From NCBI GenBank assembly GCA_002361875.1, contig DERX01000046.1:5574-35982 (forward strand): 30,409 nucleotides of DNA. The letters run 5' to 3'. Below, one piece after another: positions 9,171 to 17,114 of the stretch. The notes under the pieces were generated by a model. That model was not told where the DNA came from and searched no databases. It saw only the letters and a list, made by a program, of their open reading frames with translations. The translations under genes were made by a program, and so were the position numbers. The first letter of the stretch is position 1, and the number at the start of each line of letters is the position of its first letter. The stretch comes from Ruminococcaceae bacterium UBA3329 (lineage in GTDB: Bacteria > Bacillota > Clostridia > Oscillospirales > Acutalibacteraceae).

Positions 9171-10334
9171 ATGTATAATATTTTAACTTTAAACAAGATT
9201 TCCGCAACGGGAATCAAGAACTTTACATCAGACTACAAATGCTCTGACGATATTAAAAATCCTGACGCTGTACTTGTCCGTTCTGCATCAATGCACGAAA
9301 TGGAATTAGCTCCCGAAACCCTTGCAATTGCAAGAGCAGGTGCAGGCGTTAACAATATTCCCGTTCAAAAATGTGCCGAAGACGGTGTTGTTGTTTTCAA
9401 TACTCCAGGTGCAAACGCAAATGCTGTTAAGGAGCTTGTTCTTTGCGGACTTTTCCTTGCATCAAGAAAAATTGTTCCTGCTATTGACTGGGTTAAGACA
9501 ACTCTTAAGGGTGATGAGAATTTCTCAAAATCAGTTGAAAAAGGCAAATCTGCTTTTGCAGGCCCTGAAATTAAGGGCAAGAAATTAGGCGTTATCGGTC
9601 TCGGCGCTATCGGCGTACTTGTAGCAAATGCCGCAAATTCACTCGGTATGGAAGTTTTGGGCTATGACCCATATCTTTCTGTTGACGCCGCCTGGAGCCT
9701 TTCAAGAAGCGTTAAGCACGTTACAAATCTTGATGAAATATTTGCTGAATGTGACTACATTACTCTTCACGTTCCGCTTACTGATTCAACAAAAGGAATT
9801 GTTAATACAGTAAACATTGCAAAGATGAAGGACAGCGTTAGAATTCTTAACTTTGCCCGCGGTGAGCTTGTTGACACAAACGATATTATCACAGCACTTG
9901 GCGAAGGCAAGGTTGCAGCATATGTTACGGATTTCGGCAATGACGCATTACTTGACGCAAACGGTGCAATTGTTATCCCCCACCTCGGCGCATCAACTCC
10001 CGAATCCGAGGACAACTGTGCAGTAATGGCTGTTAACGAGATTATTGATTACCTTGAGAACGGCAACATTGTAAATTCTGTCAACTTCCCGAATGTAAAT
10101 GTTCCGAGAACAGGCAAAACAAGAATTACAATCATTCACAAGAATGTTGCAAATGTTATCAGCCAGATTTCAACCGCTGTTGCAAATGAAAATGTTAACA
10201 TTGACAATATGGTTAACAAATCAAAGGGCGAATTTGCATACACAATGCTTGACGCGGACGCTGATGTTTCCGAAGAGGCAATTGAGTCAATCAAGGCTAT
10301 TGAAAATGTAATCAGAGTAAGAGTTATTAAATAA
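9171..10334 (+). CDS. serA: D-3-phosphoglycerate dehydrogenase
   Basis: NAD-dependent dehydrogenase of the D-2-hydroxyacid family, 387 aa, which catalyses the first committed step of serine synthesis. The Rossmann motif GLGAIG is at 143-148. The catalytic Arg lies in NFARGELVD, a Glu follows, and the His is in PHLGASTPES. The last 75 or so residues, from about 313, look like an ACT domain (RITIIHKNVANVISQIS and onward), the usual site of serine feedback. It is the short form without the extra intervening domain. The frame is open from the serC stop through an in-frame TTG at 9156, but GAGGT lies 9 nt before the ATG at 9171, so I start there. Gene order serC-serA reverses the pathway order. 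Confidence 0.95.
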   Translation: MYNILTLNKISATGIKNFTSDYKCSDDIKNPDAVLVRSASMHEMELAPETLAIARAGAGVNNIPVQKCAEDGVVVFNTPGANANAVKELVLCGLFLASRKIVPAIDWVKTTLKGDENFSKSVEKGKSAFAGPEIKGKKLGVIGLGAIGVLVANAANSLGMEVLGYDPYLSVDAAWSLSRSVKHVTNLDEIFAECDYITLHVPLTDSTKGIVNTVNIAKMKDSVRILNFARGELVDTNDIITALGEGKVAAYVTDFGNDALLDANGAIVIPHLGASTPESEDNCAVMAVNEIIDYLENGNIVNSVNFPNVNVPRTGKTRITIIHKNVANVISQISTAVANENVNIDNMVNKSKGEFAYTMLDADADVSEEAIESIKAIENVIRVRVIK

Positions 10335-10354
10335 TATCATATAAATTATTCCAT

Positions 10355-10387
10355 AAAAAATGCAGTTCACCACGAACTGCATTTTTT
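10355..10387. terminator. Bidirectional terminator between serA and the exonuclease gene
   Basis: A perfect 14-bp stem: arms 10355-10368 and 10374-10387, with the 5-nt loop ACCAC. The GC-containing core TGCAGTTC is flanked by A6 on the left and T6 on the right, so it has a U-tract in both directions. It serves convergent serA (plus) and the DEDDh exonuclease gene (minus), whose stop codon touches its edge. Confidence 0.93.
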
Positions 10388-11246
10388 ATTCTTCAGTATC
10401 AACGTTTAATTTAACAATCTCGGCGGTATTTCTTTTAACATCTACCCTGTTATAGAGTTTCTTTATGCGCACGTTAACTCTGAACAGCCTGTCACAATGT
10501 TCACAGTAGAAAACCGCCCTGAACGAATGGTTCATATATTTCCAGTTTTTCTTTTTTTGAACAGCGCCGCCGCAAATATCGCAAAATTCGTTGAACACCT
10601 TACTGTCAACATTAGGATCATTTCTGTTGCTGATATAATACGGTCTGAAAGCAAGTTTTTCAAAAAATTCTTCATCGCAATTCGAAATATATTTTTCCAA
10701 TTTTTCGGCGACAAAGTTTTTCCTGAAGCATTCACCGCTGAGGCGGCTGTCGTCAAGCGCTCTGTGGTGGGGAAAATCGTCGGGATTGATATTAAGACAC
10801 TCTGCGGCATAAGAAAGCCCCGCCTGCTGAACATTTTCCATATTTATAAAACCTTGACAATATTTTTGCAAATCTGCATACCGTTCAATAAAACAAACAT
10901 CCTGTTTTCTGCCGAAGAACTTATAATTTGAAATAAGTGTGCGAATATCCGTATCGCCCCATGTAAGCAGCAGAAAATCACTCCCGCACCAATCGGCAAA
11001 ATCATCCATTACCGTTTTAAAAGCACTTGCATCTTCCAAATCCTCATTTTCAATATGTGTAAGCTCTTTAATTCTGCTTCGGATTTTTTTTGACGCAACA
11101 GGACAAATCAGCTGTGAAAATGTATCTGTTATTTCAAGCTCTTCATTAAGCTTTATTGCTCCTACCTCAATAATCTCGTTTACGAAGCAGTGAGCAGACT
11201 TAAGGTATGCGTTATTCCATTCAAGATCCATTATTATGTAATTCAT
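10386..11246 (-). CDS. DEDDh 3'-5' exonuclease with C-terminal zinc ribbon
   Basis: An RNase T/DnaQ-like exonuclease, 286 aa, resembling the ERI-1/KapD branch, which trims RNA or DNA 3' ends with two metal ions. The motifs are Asp7 and Glu9 in MDLEW, an Asp in TWGDTD (98 or 100), and HRALDD with His161 and Asp166, so the DEDDh set is complete. Past about 200, two Cys pairs (CDIC at 222-225 and CEHC at 248-251) form a likely zinc ribbon, an addition not usual in DnaQ-type proofreading subunits. KapD in Bacillus is linked to control of sporulation, but orthology is not shown here. It is last in the folate operon, 20 nt after folK. The SD is weak. The substrate is unknown. Confidence 0.82.
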   Translation of the reverse strand: MNYIIMDLEWNNAYLKSAHCFVNEIIEVGAIKLNEELEITDTFSQLICPVASKKIRSRIKELTHIENEDLEDASAFKTVMDDFADWCGSDFLLLTWGDTDIRTLISNYKFFGRKQDVCFIERYADLQKYCQGFINMENVQQAGLSYAAECLNINPDDFPHHRALDDSRLSGECFRKNFVAEKLEKYISNCDEEFFEKLAFRPYYISNRNDPNVDSKVFNEFCDICGGAVQKKKNWKYMNHSFRAVFYCEHCDRLFRVNVRIKKLYNRVDVKRNTAEIVKLNVDTEE

Positions 11247-11266
11247 ATATTCACCGTTTCCGTAAA

Positions 11267-11746
11267 CTAATCAATTTTTCCGTCAAAGAGTCTTACTTTT
11301 CCGTTTTCAATTTTTGCCAATGCAGATGTAATTTTACCGTTATTCTTCATTGATTTTAAATCGCAAAGTGGTTTTAAAACAAACTCACGCTCATACATTC
11401 TGGGATGAGGAACAGTCAAAACACTGCTATTTATCGTTTCATTTTCAAACAAAAGCAAATCCAAATCAATAATTCTCGGTCCGTTCTTAAAAAGACGGAC
11501 TCTGCCAAGCGCCGCTTCAATCCCTAAAAGCGCACCCAAAAGTGCTTCAGGAGTAAGAGAGGTTTCTGTTTCAACCGCAATATTCAAAAAATCCGCCTGC
11601 TTCTCAAAGCCAATCGGGTCTGTTTCATACACAGAAGAAATTTCAATAACCTTTGTTGCCGGAAGAAGTTTTAATGAGTCAACAGCATTTTGAAGATTTT
11701 GCAATCGGTCACCCATATTAGTGCCTATACTTAAATATGCCCTCAT
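11267..11746 (-). CDS. folK: 6-hydroxymethyl-7,8-dihydropterin pyrophosphokinase (HPPK)
   Basis: Transfers pyrophosphate from ATP to hydroxymethyl-dihydropterin, making the substrate of FolP. The protein is 159 aa, a normal length. The N-terminus YLSIGTNMGDR is the family start. The signature GPRIIDLDLLLFE at 89-101 carries the magnesium-binding Asp94 and Asp96. PHPRMYEREFVLKPL near residue 127 onward is also conserved. The ATG overlaps the folB stop by 4 nt (ATGA), so translation is coupled. Confidence 0.96.
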   Translation of the reverse strand: MRAYLSIGTNMGDRLQNLQNAVDSLKLLPATKVIEISSVYETDPIGFEKQADFLNIAVETETSLTPEALLGALLGIEAALGRVRLFKNGPRIIDLDLLLFENETINSSVLTVPHPRMYEREFVLKPLCDLKSMKNNGKITSALAKIENGKVRLFDGKID

Positions 11747-12105
11747 TTTCTCTCCCTTTCAATTTCAACTGCAACATAATCAAAATCCGCTTTTATGGGA
11801 GCTTCGGGCTTTTTGAGAGTAATAATAAGTCTTTGAATTTTCGGAAAGTCTTTAAAAAGTCCATCTGCAACACGCTGTGCAACATGCTCCAATAAATCGT
11901 TTTTTTCACTTGTCGCAATTCGTGTTACGGATTTAATTATTTTAGCATAGCTCACCGTGTCGTTTACATCGTCCGTTGCGCAAGGCACGCTTAAATCAAG
12001 AAATGCCGTTATGTCAAACACAAAATTCTGCCCGTCTTGCTTTTCTTCGGGATTTACTCCGTGATAAGCAAAAATTTTAAGATTTTTAACAATAATTTTA
12101 TCCAT
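11743..12105 (-). CDS. folB: Dihydroneopterin aldolase
   Basis: Cleaves 7,8-dihydroneopterin to hydroxymethyl-dihydropterin and glycolaldehyde. The protein is 120 aa, standard for this tunnelling-fold enzyme. It opens with KIIVKNLKIFAYHGVNPEEK, including the typical FAYHGV(N/L)PEE segment. A conserved SYAKI follows. The C-terminal KPEAPIKADFDYVAVEIER matches the family motif with the catalytic-site Lys. It lies 6 nt after folP and overlaps folK by 4 nt. Confidence 0.95.
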   Translation of the reverse strand: MDKIIVKNLKIFAYHGVNPEEKQDGQNFVFDITAFLDLSVPCATDDVNDTVSYAKIIKSVTRIATSEKNDLLEHVAQRVADGLFKDFPKIQRLIITLKKPEAPIKADFDYVAVEIERERK

Positions 12106-12111
12106 ATCCTG

Positions 12112-12936
12112 TTATTTTCCTCTTATTATTTTATCCGCTGTGTTAATCGCAAGCCTGTTCTCTTTAACATTGTGAACACGAACAAAGTCTGCACCGCCCG
12201 CCGCTGCTAAAACATTCGCCGCCAAAGTGCCATACACCCTGTCCTCACCGTCAGCTCCCGAGCTGTTTTTAATAACCCGCTTATTTGAAAGCGCAGTAAG
12301 ATAAGCACAGCTGTTATTTTTTAAAAGCGATGTATTTTTTATCAGTTCAATATCTTCGTCAAAGCCACCCGTAAAGCCGATGCCGGCATCAAGCATAATA
12401 TATTCAGACGGTATTCCGAAGCTATTGCACTTTTCAAGAATTTGGCTGAAAAAGTCCGATACTTTATCCGTTACTGAATTTTTATCCGAATTATTTTCTG
12501 CCGTTCTGCCGTTATACATCAAAACATAGCCGCATTTGTGTTTTTTTACGGTTTCCGCCATCTTTTCGTTAAATACACCGCTGACATCGTTTATTACAGA
12601 AACGCCGTTATTAAGGGCGTATTCCGCAACTTCTGGGTAAAATGTATCAACGGAAAAAACTGTATTTACCTTTTCGGTCAAAAAAGGGATATATTCTTTA
12701 ATTATGTTCAGTTCTTCATCGGCAGACAAAACTTTAGCACCGGGTCTTGTGGAATTTGCACCGATATCTATGATATCTGCGCCATCCTGAACCATTTTCC
12801 GTGCCTGTGCAAGTGATTTTTCGCGGGAATTATAGCGTCCGCCGTCATAAAAGGAATCGGGCGTAACATTGAGTATTCCCATTATATAAGTTTTTTCGCC
12901 GAGTTCAAAAAATCCGTTTTTATGTATAAATTTCAA
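12112..12936 (-). CDS. folP: Dihydropteroate synthase
   Basis: TIM-barrel enzyme that condenses hydroxymethyl-dihydropterin pyrophosphate with p-aminobenzoate; the sulfonamide target. The motifs are GILNVTPDSFYDGG at 20-33, DIGANSTRPGA, SVDTF, and a C-terminal RVHNVKEN. The frame is open another 34 codons upstream inside folE, but that extension is unlike any DHPS N-terminus and is a shadow of folE. The family normally starts just before an E-x-G-x-x-T-Y-x-MGILNV segment, so I place the start at the TTG at 12936, one nt after the folE TAA (TAATTTG). No strong SD is adjacent, so initiation probably depends on ribosomes ending folE. Protein length is 274 aa. Confidence 0.93.
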   Translation of the reverse strand: MKFIHKNGFFELGEKTYIMGILNVTPDSFYDGGRYNSREKSLAQARKMVQDGADIIDIGANSTRPGAKVLSADEELNIIKEYIPFLTEKVNTVFSVDTFYPEVAEYALNNGVSVINDVSGVFNEKMAETVKKHKCGYVLMYNGRTAENNSDKNSVTDKVSDFFSQILEKCNSFGIPSEYIMLDAGIGFTGGFDEDIELIKNTSLLKNNSCAYLTALSNKRVIKNSSGADGEDRVYGTLAANVLAAAGGADFVRVHNVKENRLAINTADKIIRGK

Positions 12937-12937
12937 A

Positions 12938-13501
12938 TTATTTATCGCCGAGCAAGGAAAGTACCTCTGCTCTTGTTTTGGCGTCCTTTCTGATTCCGCC
13001 TCGAAGGGCAGATGTTCTTGTCTGTGAGCCTGCAGCACGGATTCCTCTCATTGTCATGCAAAGGTGCTCCGCCTCAATTATTACTGCAACACCTTTAGGG
13101 TGCATTTCTTCTTCAATAAAATCTGCAATCTGCGCTGTAAGCCTTTCCTGGAGTTGCGGGCGGCGAGCAAAAGAATTAACTATTCTTGCAAGCTTTGAAA
13201 GACCGATAACCTCGCCCTCATCATTAGGGATATAAGCAATATGCGCCTTGCCAACAAAGGGAAGAAAATGATGCTCGCACATTGAATACATCGGAATGTC
13301 ACGGACAATAACTATTTCGTCACTGTTGCCCTCATGAAAAATTTTAAGGTGCTGTTTCGGGTCTTCCGAAAGTCCCGAAAAAATTTCCTCATACATATTG
13401 GCGACTCTTTTAGGTGTTTCGCGAAGTCCCTCTCTGTCAGGGTCCTCACCTATTGCCAAAAGTATTTCACGGAAAGCTTTTTCAATTCGCTCTTTATCCA
13501 T
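12938..13501 (-). CDS. folE: GTP cyclohydrolase I
   Basis: Converts GTP to dihydroneopterin triphosphate, the entry step of folate synthesis. The protein is 187 aa, the normal length for the type IA enzyme. The zinc ligands are Cys75 and His78 in MCEHHFLPF and Cys148 in LCMTMRG. The conserved GLSKLARIV and RPQLQERLT segments are present, as is the N-terminal DREGLRETPKRVA. An in-frame TTG at 13522 lies upstream, but GAGAAAGG sits about 11 nt before the ATG at 13501, so I use the ATG. It begins 7 nt after the transglutaminase-like gene and is followed at once by folP. No tetrahydrofolate riboswitch is visible. Confidence 0.96.
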   Translation of the reverse strand: MDKERIEKAFREILLAIGEDPDREGLRETPKRVANMYEEIFSGLSEDPKQHLKIFHEGNSDEIVIVRDIPMYSMCEHHFLPFVGKAHIAYIPNDEGEVIGLSKLARIVNSFARRPQLQERLTAQIADFIEEEMHPKGVAVIIEAEHLCMTMRGIRAAGSQTRTSALRGGIRKDAKTRAEVLSLLGDK

Positions 13502-13508
13502 TTTCAAA

Positions 13509-14675
13509 TCAGCCTTTCTCAAACACTATGCATATATAATTAAATTTGTCATCATAAATATAGCTTTTACTTTTAATATTTTTTCCCGAAAGCCTTGCCA
13601 CATCAACTGTAAAATCAAAAAAATCTCTGTCCGTTTCATTATTTAAAGCTTTAGTTCTGATTTTGCTATAAGCAAGATCATCGGAAAATCTCATTTCGAG
13701 TATCAAATCTTCATTTATTCCTGCAGCGCAAAGGGCAGACATACCGTTAAAATTGTTAAAGCTTGAAAACATTAAACCGTTTACATAAAAATAATTGTAT
13801 TTTATTGAATTACAGTTATTTTCATAAGGGACAATATCATAATGATCCTTACGAATATCGGCATCGGTCAAATTAAAGTAAAGATTGGTCTTTTCTCCCA
13901 ATTCGCCGTCACTGTCATCCCAGGTAACATCAATATGGTAAAGCTCTCCGTCAACTGAAACGACATTCCACATATGTCCTTCCATTTTACCGTCTTCGTT
14001 TTTGGTTTTTCCAATGACAAGATAATTATAAATTCCGCTGGCATCAAGAAGCATTTTAAATGCTCTTGAATATCCTTCGCAGATTGCCTTTCCGTCAATA
14101 AATACACTGTAAGCGGTGTCACCGAATTTCTCATAGGTTGAAAAATCGTAAACCGTATTTTCACATATATAATCATGGAAAAATTTTTCTTTACCGTAGT
14201 CGGAAATATCCGAACCGGACCTCGACAGTATTGCATCAACAGCTGATTTAAGCTCAGTACTTTTAGTTTTAATTTCATCGGCTGTAAATCTATAATCAGG
14301 TTCAATAAAATAACCTATATGGCTTTTGGAGAATGAATAAGAAGAATCTACCCAAAATATTTCCGGATTATCATAAAGCACGCAGTTGAACATATAATCA
14401 AAATCATCGCGCTCCAAGTTCACAGTGAAATCTTTAAGATTCATATATCCATTATAAATCTTTGTATACTCTGCTTTGCCCTTCTCATCAAGATGGGAAT
14501 AGTAATAGTTCTCACGACCGTTAAAATCATTTGTTAAAGGGGTAACATCAGCCGCTGAATCGAAAACATTTGAAACAAAACTACTTATCGTATTTGGAGT
14601 AAATGCGGCAAAGCTGCCTATCAGCAAAACGGCAATACAAAGCACCGCCAAAGCTGCACTTATATGTTTTTTCAT
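13509..14675 (-). CDS. Secreted transglutaminase-like protein
   Basis: A 388-aa protein with an N-terminal signal peptide or anchor (MKKH, then a hydrophobic stretch at about 7-25). Residues about 160-255 form a transglutaminase-like cysteine-protease fold with the full triad: Cys199 in DGKAICEGYSRAF, His234 in GHMWNVV, and Asp249 in YHIDVTWDD. Known bacterial members act as proteases, peptide hydrolases or crosslinkers; the substrate here is unknown. About 120 residues follow the core without a recognised domain. The ATG follows AGGGAG by 5 nt; an in-frame GTG at 14681 overlaps that SD and is rejected. It lies 18 nt after the LCP-like gene and 7 nt before folE, so it is probably cotranscribed with folate genes, an odd pairing. 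Confidence 0.82.
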   Translation of the reverse strand: MKKHISAALAVLCIAVLLIGSFAAFTPNTISSFVSNVFDSAADVTPLTNDFNGRENYYYSHLDEKGKAEYTKIYNGYMNLKDFTVNLERDDFDYMFNCVLYDNPEIFWVDSSYSFSKSHIGYFIEPDYRFTADEIKTKSTELKSAVDAILSRSGSDISDYGKEKFFHDYICENTVYDFSTYEKFGDTAYSVFIDGKAICEGYSRAFKMLLDASGIYNYLVIGKTKNEDGKMEGHMWNVVSVDGELYHIDVTWDDSDGELGEKTNLYFNLTDADIRKDHYDIVPYENNCNSIKYNYFYVNGLMFSSFNNFNGMSALCAAGINEDLILEMRFSDDLAYSKIRTKALNNETDRDFFDFTVDVARLSGKNIKSKSYIYDDKFNYICIVFEKG

Positions 14676-14693
14676 AATCACTCCCTAATTTAG

Positions 14694-15533
14694 TTAACCG
14701 ATTGCAGTGGGGTAAAATTTATCTTCTGCATTTGAATATATTTTTATTTTTTCAGAAGCATTTGAAAAATCAATAACCGAAATATCAGTTTTGCAGTTGT
14801 TGACAAAGTTTTTGAAGAGAACCTCTGATTTTTCAGAATTTTCGGGTGTCAGCGCACCGTTTAAAATATCACACATAATTCGTGAACGCTCTGTATCCGA
14901 AGAAACTGCAAGGTATTTATACACAAACTCATCAGACAGTTTTTGCTCGCCTTTATCAAGTATTACATTAAACTCCGGCGATTTATAATTTACCGCCTGT
15001 GTTACATTTACCGTGATTCCGCCAAAAGATGCTATAATTTTTTTAAACTGGGTAGGTGTGCATACAATGTACTTATTAACCGAAATAGAAAAATCGCTGT
15101 TGATTCTTTGCTTTAGTTCATCGATAAGCCCGCCTTCGTATATATCGGCGAAAGATTTGCCGTCTGCAAGCTTTTTGCCAGCGTCAAAGGATTTTACCGT
15201 AATATTTTTCGAATCGAAGTCCGCTGTAATAATAAAGCCGAAATCCGCAACTGAAGAATCATTTGTAATCATAAAAAGATACACTGTTTTTCCCGTCAGT
15301 TCGGAAACCGAATAAGATTGGCTAATCTCGGAAACAGTATCGGACGGTTCTTCTGCAGTTGTTCGATCGACAATGTTATTAAAGTCAAAATCAATCGAAC
15401 GCATAAAAAGAAAAGCTGAAAAAACAGCTAAAATTATAATAAACAGTAAAAACGAAAGAGCAAGATATTTAAATTTAGGATTTACTTTTTTATTTTTTTT
15501 AGGTTTTGAAAATAAACCGTTATTATTTTCCAT
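14694..15533 (-). CDS. Degenerate LytR-CpsA-Psr (LCP)-like membrane protein
   Basis: A 279-aa type II membrane protein: a Lys-rich cytoplasmic start (PKKNKK), one transmembrane helix at about 22-44, then an extracellular domain. Residues about 80-225 resemble the LCP fold that attaches polymers to peptidoglycan, the clearest match being the stretch of INSDFSISVNKYIVCTP with IASFGGITVNV. The family's SIPRD arginine is replaced (SFDAG at 115-119). The usual Y-x-R-x-R segment reads YKYLAVSSDTER, so residues that bind the lipid pyrophosphate seem lost. Three starts are possible: the ATG at 15584 is only about 5 nt from the predicted transcription start, the ATG at 15551 lacks an SD, and the ATG at 15533 has AAAAGG about 12 nt upstream. 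I chose 15533 with modest certainty. Confidence 0.6.
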   Translation of the reverse strand: MENNNGLFSKPKKNKKVNPKFKYLALSFLLFIIILAVFSAFLFMRSIDFDFNNIVDRTTAEEPSDTVSEISQSYSVSELTGKTVYLFMITNDSSVADFGFIITADFDSKNITVKSFDAGKKLADGKSFADIYEGGLIDELKQRINSDFSISVNKYIVCTPTQFKKIIASFGGITVNVTQAVNYKSPEFNVILDKGEQKLSDEFVYKYLAVSSDTERSRIMCDILNGALTPENSEKSEVLFKNFVNNCKTDISVIDFSNASEKIKIYSNAEDKFYPTAIG

Positions 15534-15595
15534 ATCACGGCATCGCCTTTTCATAATTTTTTCGCCAACAATGCGAAAATACATAATACTTATTT

Positions 15596-15624
15596 AGTAT
15601 AACACAAATGTAAATTATAAACAA
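15596..15624 (-). promoter_or_regulatory. Promoter before the LCP-like gene and folate operon
   Basis: On the minus strand, TTGTTT (15619-15624) and TATACT (15596-15601) are separated by 17 nt. The predicted start is near 15589. It is the only clear promoter before the LCP-like, transglutaminase-like, folE-folP-folB-folK and exonuclease genes. It lies just past the terminator of the upstream sugar transferase. Confidence 0.65.
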
Positions 15625-15632
15625 TACAAACA

Positions 15633-15665
15633 GCAAAAAAATACCGCATACATTTAAGTATGCGG
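15633..15665 (-). terminator. Terminator of the sugar transferase gene
   Basis: CCGCATAC (15644-15651) and GTATGCGG (15658-15665) form a perfect 8-bp stem with a 6-nt loop. On the minus strand the stem is followed by TATTTTTTT, a typical U-tract. It closes the single-gene sugar transferase unit. Confidence 0.88.
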
Positions 15666-15677
15666 ATAAATTTCAAA

Positions 15678-17060
15678 TTACTCTTGAGGCTCCGTAAAAT
15701 GATACTTTAGTTTTCCACCCTTTCCATCAAATGCCTCTGTGCTGTCAGATGCCTTAAGGAGGACTGTTACGGTTTGCAAAATAAGCTTGAAATCGAGCCA
15801 AAGGCTGTAATGTTCAATATAAAGCAAGTCGAGAACTAATTTGTCTTTTGGAGAGGTATTGTATTTACCTGCAATTTGTGCGTAACCTGTCAGACCGCCT
15901 TTAACACGAAGCCTATACGAAAATTCAGGCAGCTCAGCAGTGTATTTGTCAACATTTTCTACCATTTCGGGACGAGGACCTACAACGCTCATTTCGCCCT
16001 TCAAAATGTTAATAAACTGCGGGAGCTCATCAATACGGAATTTTCGCAAAATCTTTCCGACCTTTGTAATTCGGTCATCGTCGGAGGTAACAGATTTATT
16101 ATAGCTGCCTTCTTCTTTCATTGTACGGAATTTATAAACCATAAAAAGATTTCCGCCCTTTGTAGCTCTTGCCTGACGAAAGAACACATGACCGCCGTCC
16201 TCAAGCTTAATTGCCAACGCGCAAATGAGCATTAACGGTCCGAAAAGAATCAAAGCAACAAATGAAATCACAATATCCATCAGACGCTTAACCAACTTTT
16301 GCTCCAGTGTCAAATCACGCACAACAGCTGAAACAACCGGTTTATCATCAAGAATTGATGTTCGTGCGCCAAGGGCAACAACATCATTCATTTCAAAATT
16401 ATAATAAATATTCTTTTTACTTGCGTAACAGTATTCGTTTAAAATAATTTTTTCCTTTTGAGGAATGTCGTAAAGAAAAATTGTGTCATTTTTATTTATA
16501 AAATCAAAAACCTTAGGAGATGTGTAATGAATCATATCGCAAATTTTATATTGCTTACGGTATCTGCTTATCTTTTCTGCGATCGCATTGAGCGACTCCT
16601 CAGATGAAGTAATTATACAACATTTTTCAGGAGGATTGATCGTAAAATAAACAAAGTTTCCGAGATAGGCAAAGAAAGCAATTGTCGCAACTTGAATAAT
16701 CATAACAAGAATCAGCAAATGCGGAGATTCAAAAACAAAATGTGAATTATTATGAGGATTAACACTCATTATGCAGAATTGAAGATATGTTACAACATCC
16801 GTAATAAGTGTTGCCAAAGACATTGAAATAATAATCGGTTTGCTTTTAAGTCTGCCTATAAGGTAACCGCCGTAAACAGAAATGGTAGCGGTAAGAACGA
16901 CACAGAATGTAACAAGCGAAACACCTGATGTTCTTGAAAGGCCGAGAACCCATTCATACTTTAAGCCGAAAACAACAAAAAACGTTGCTGTTATTATGAT
17001 GTATAAAGTGGCTTTCAAAAGAAATAAAATACTGTTTTGACATTTATATAAAATATTCAT
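15678..17060 (-). CDS. Polyprenyl-phosphate sugar-phosphate transferase (exopolysaccharide initiation)
   Basis: A 460-aa membrane enzyme of the WbaP/PssY type, which moves a sugar-1-phosphate from a nucleotide sugar to undecaprenyl phosphate to start a surface glycan. Four hydrophobic helices lie in the first 140 residues, then a soluble nucleotide-binding-like domain at about 145-240. A membrane-inserted helix (about 262-285) begins the catalytic sugar transferase domain, with KFRTM at 310-314, the catalytic DELPQ at 344-348, and SVVGPRPE and KGGLTGYAQIAGKY further on. An in-frame TTG at 17087 exists, but GGAG sits 8 nt before the ATG at 17060. It has its own promoter and terminator and no glycosyltransferases beside it, unusual for an initiating enzyme. 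The sugar cannot be told from sequence. Confidence 0.93.
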   Translation of the reverse strand: MNILYKCQNSILFLLKATLYIIITATFFVVFGLKYEWVLGLSRTSGVSLVTFCVVLTATISVYGGYLIGRLKSKPIIISMSLATLITDVVTYLQFCIMSVNPHNNSHFVFESPHLLILVMIIQVATIAFFAYLGNFVYFTINPPEKCCIITSSEESLNAIAEKISRYRKQYKICDMIHYTSPKVFDFINKNDTIFLYDIPQKEKIILNEYCYASKKNIYYNFEMNDVVALGARTSILDDKPVVSAVVRDLTLEQKLVKRLMDIVISFVALILFGPLMLICALAIKLEDGGHVFFRQARATKGGNLFMVYKFRTMKEEGSYNKSVTSDDDRITKVGKILRKFRIDELPQFINILKGEMSVVGPRPEMVENVDKYTAELPEFSYRLRVKGGLTGYAQIAGKYNTSPKDKLVLDLLYIEHYSLWLDFKLILQTVTVLLKASDSTEAFDGKGGKLKYHFTEPQE

Positions 17061-17114
17061 AAAAATACTCCGAATGAAAGCTAACAATATTATGATATCA
17101 CTTTATTTTGAATT

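Noticed and set aside
12940..13038. N-terminal extension of folP inside folE
   Set aside because: It is out of frame with folE, unlike any dihydropteroate synthase N-terminus, and has no SD; the TTG at 12936 gives the standard start.
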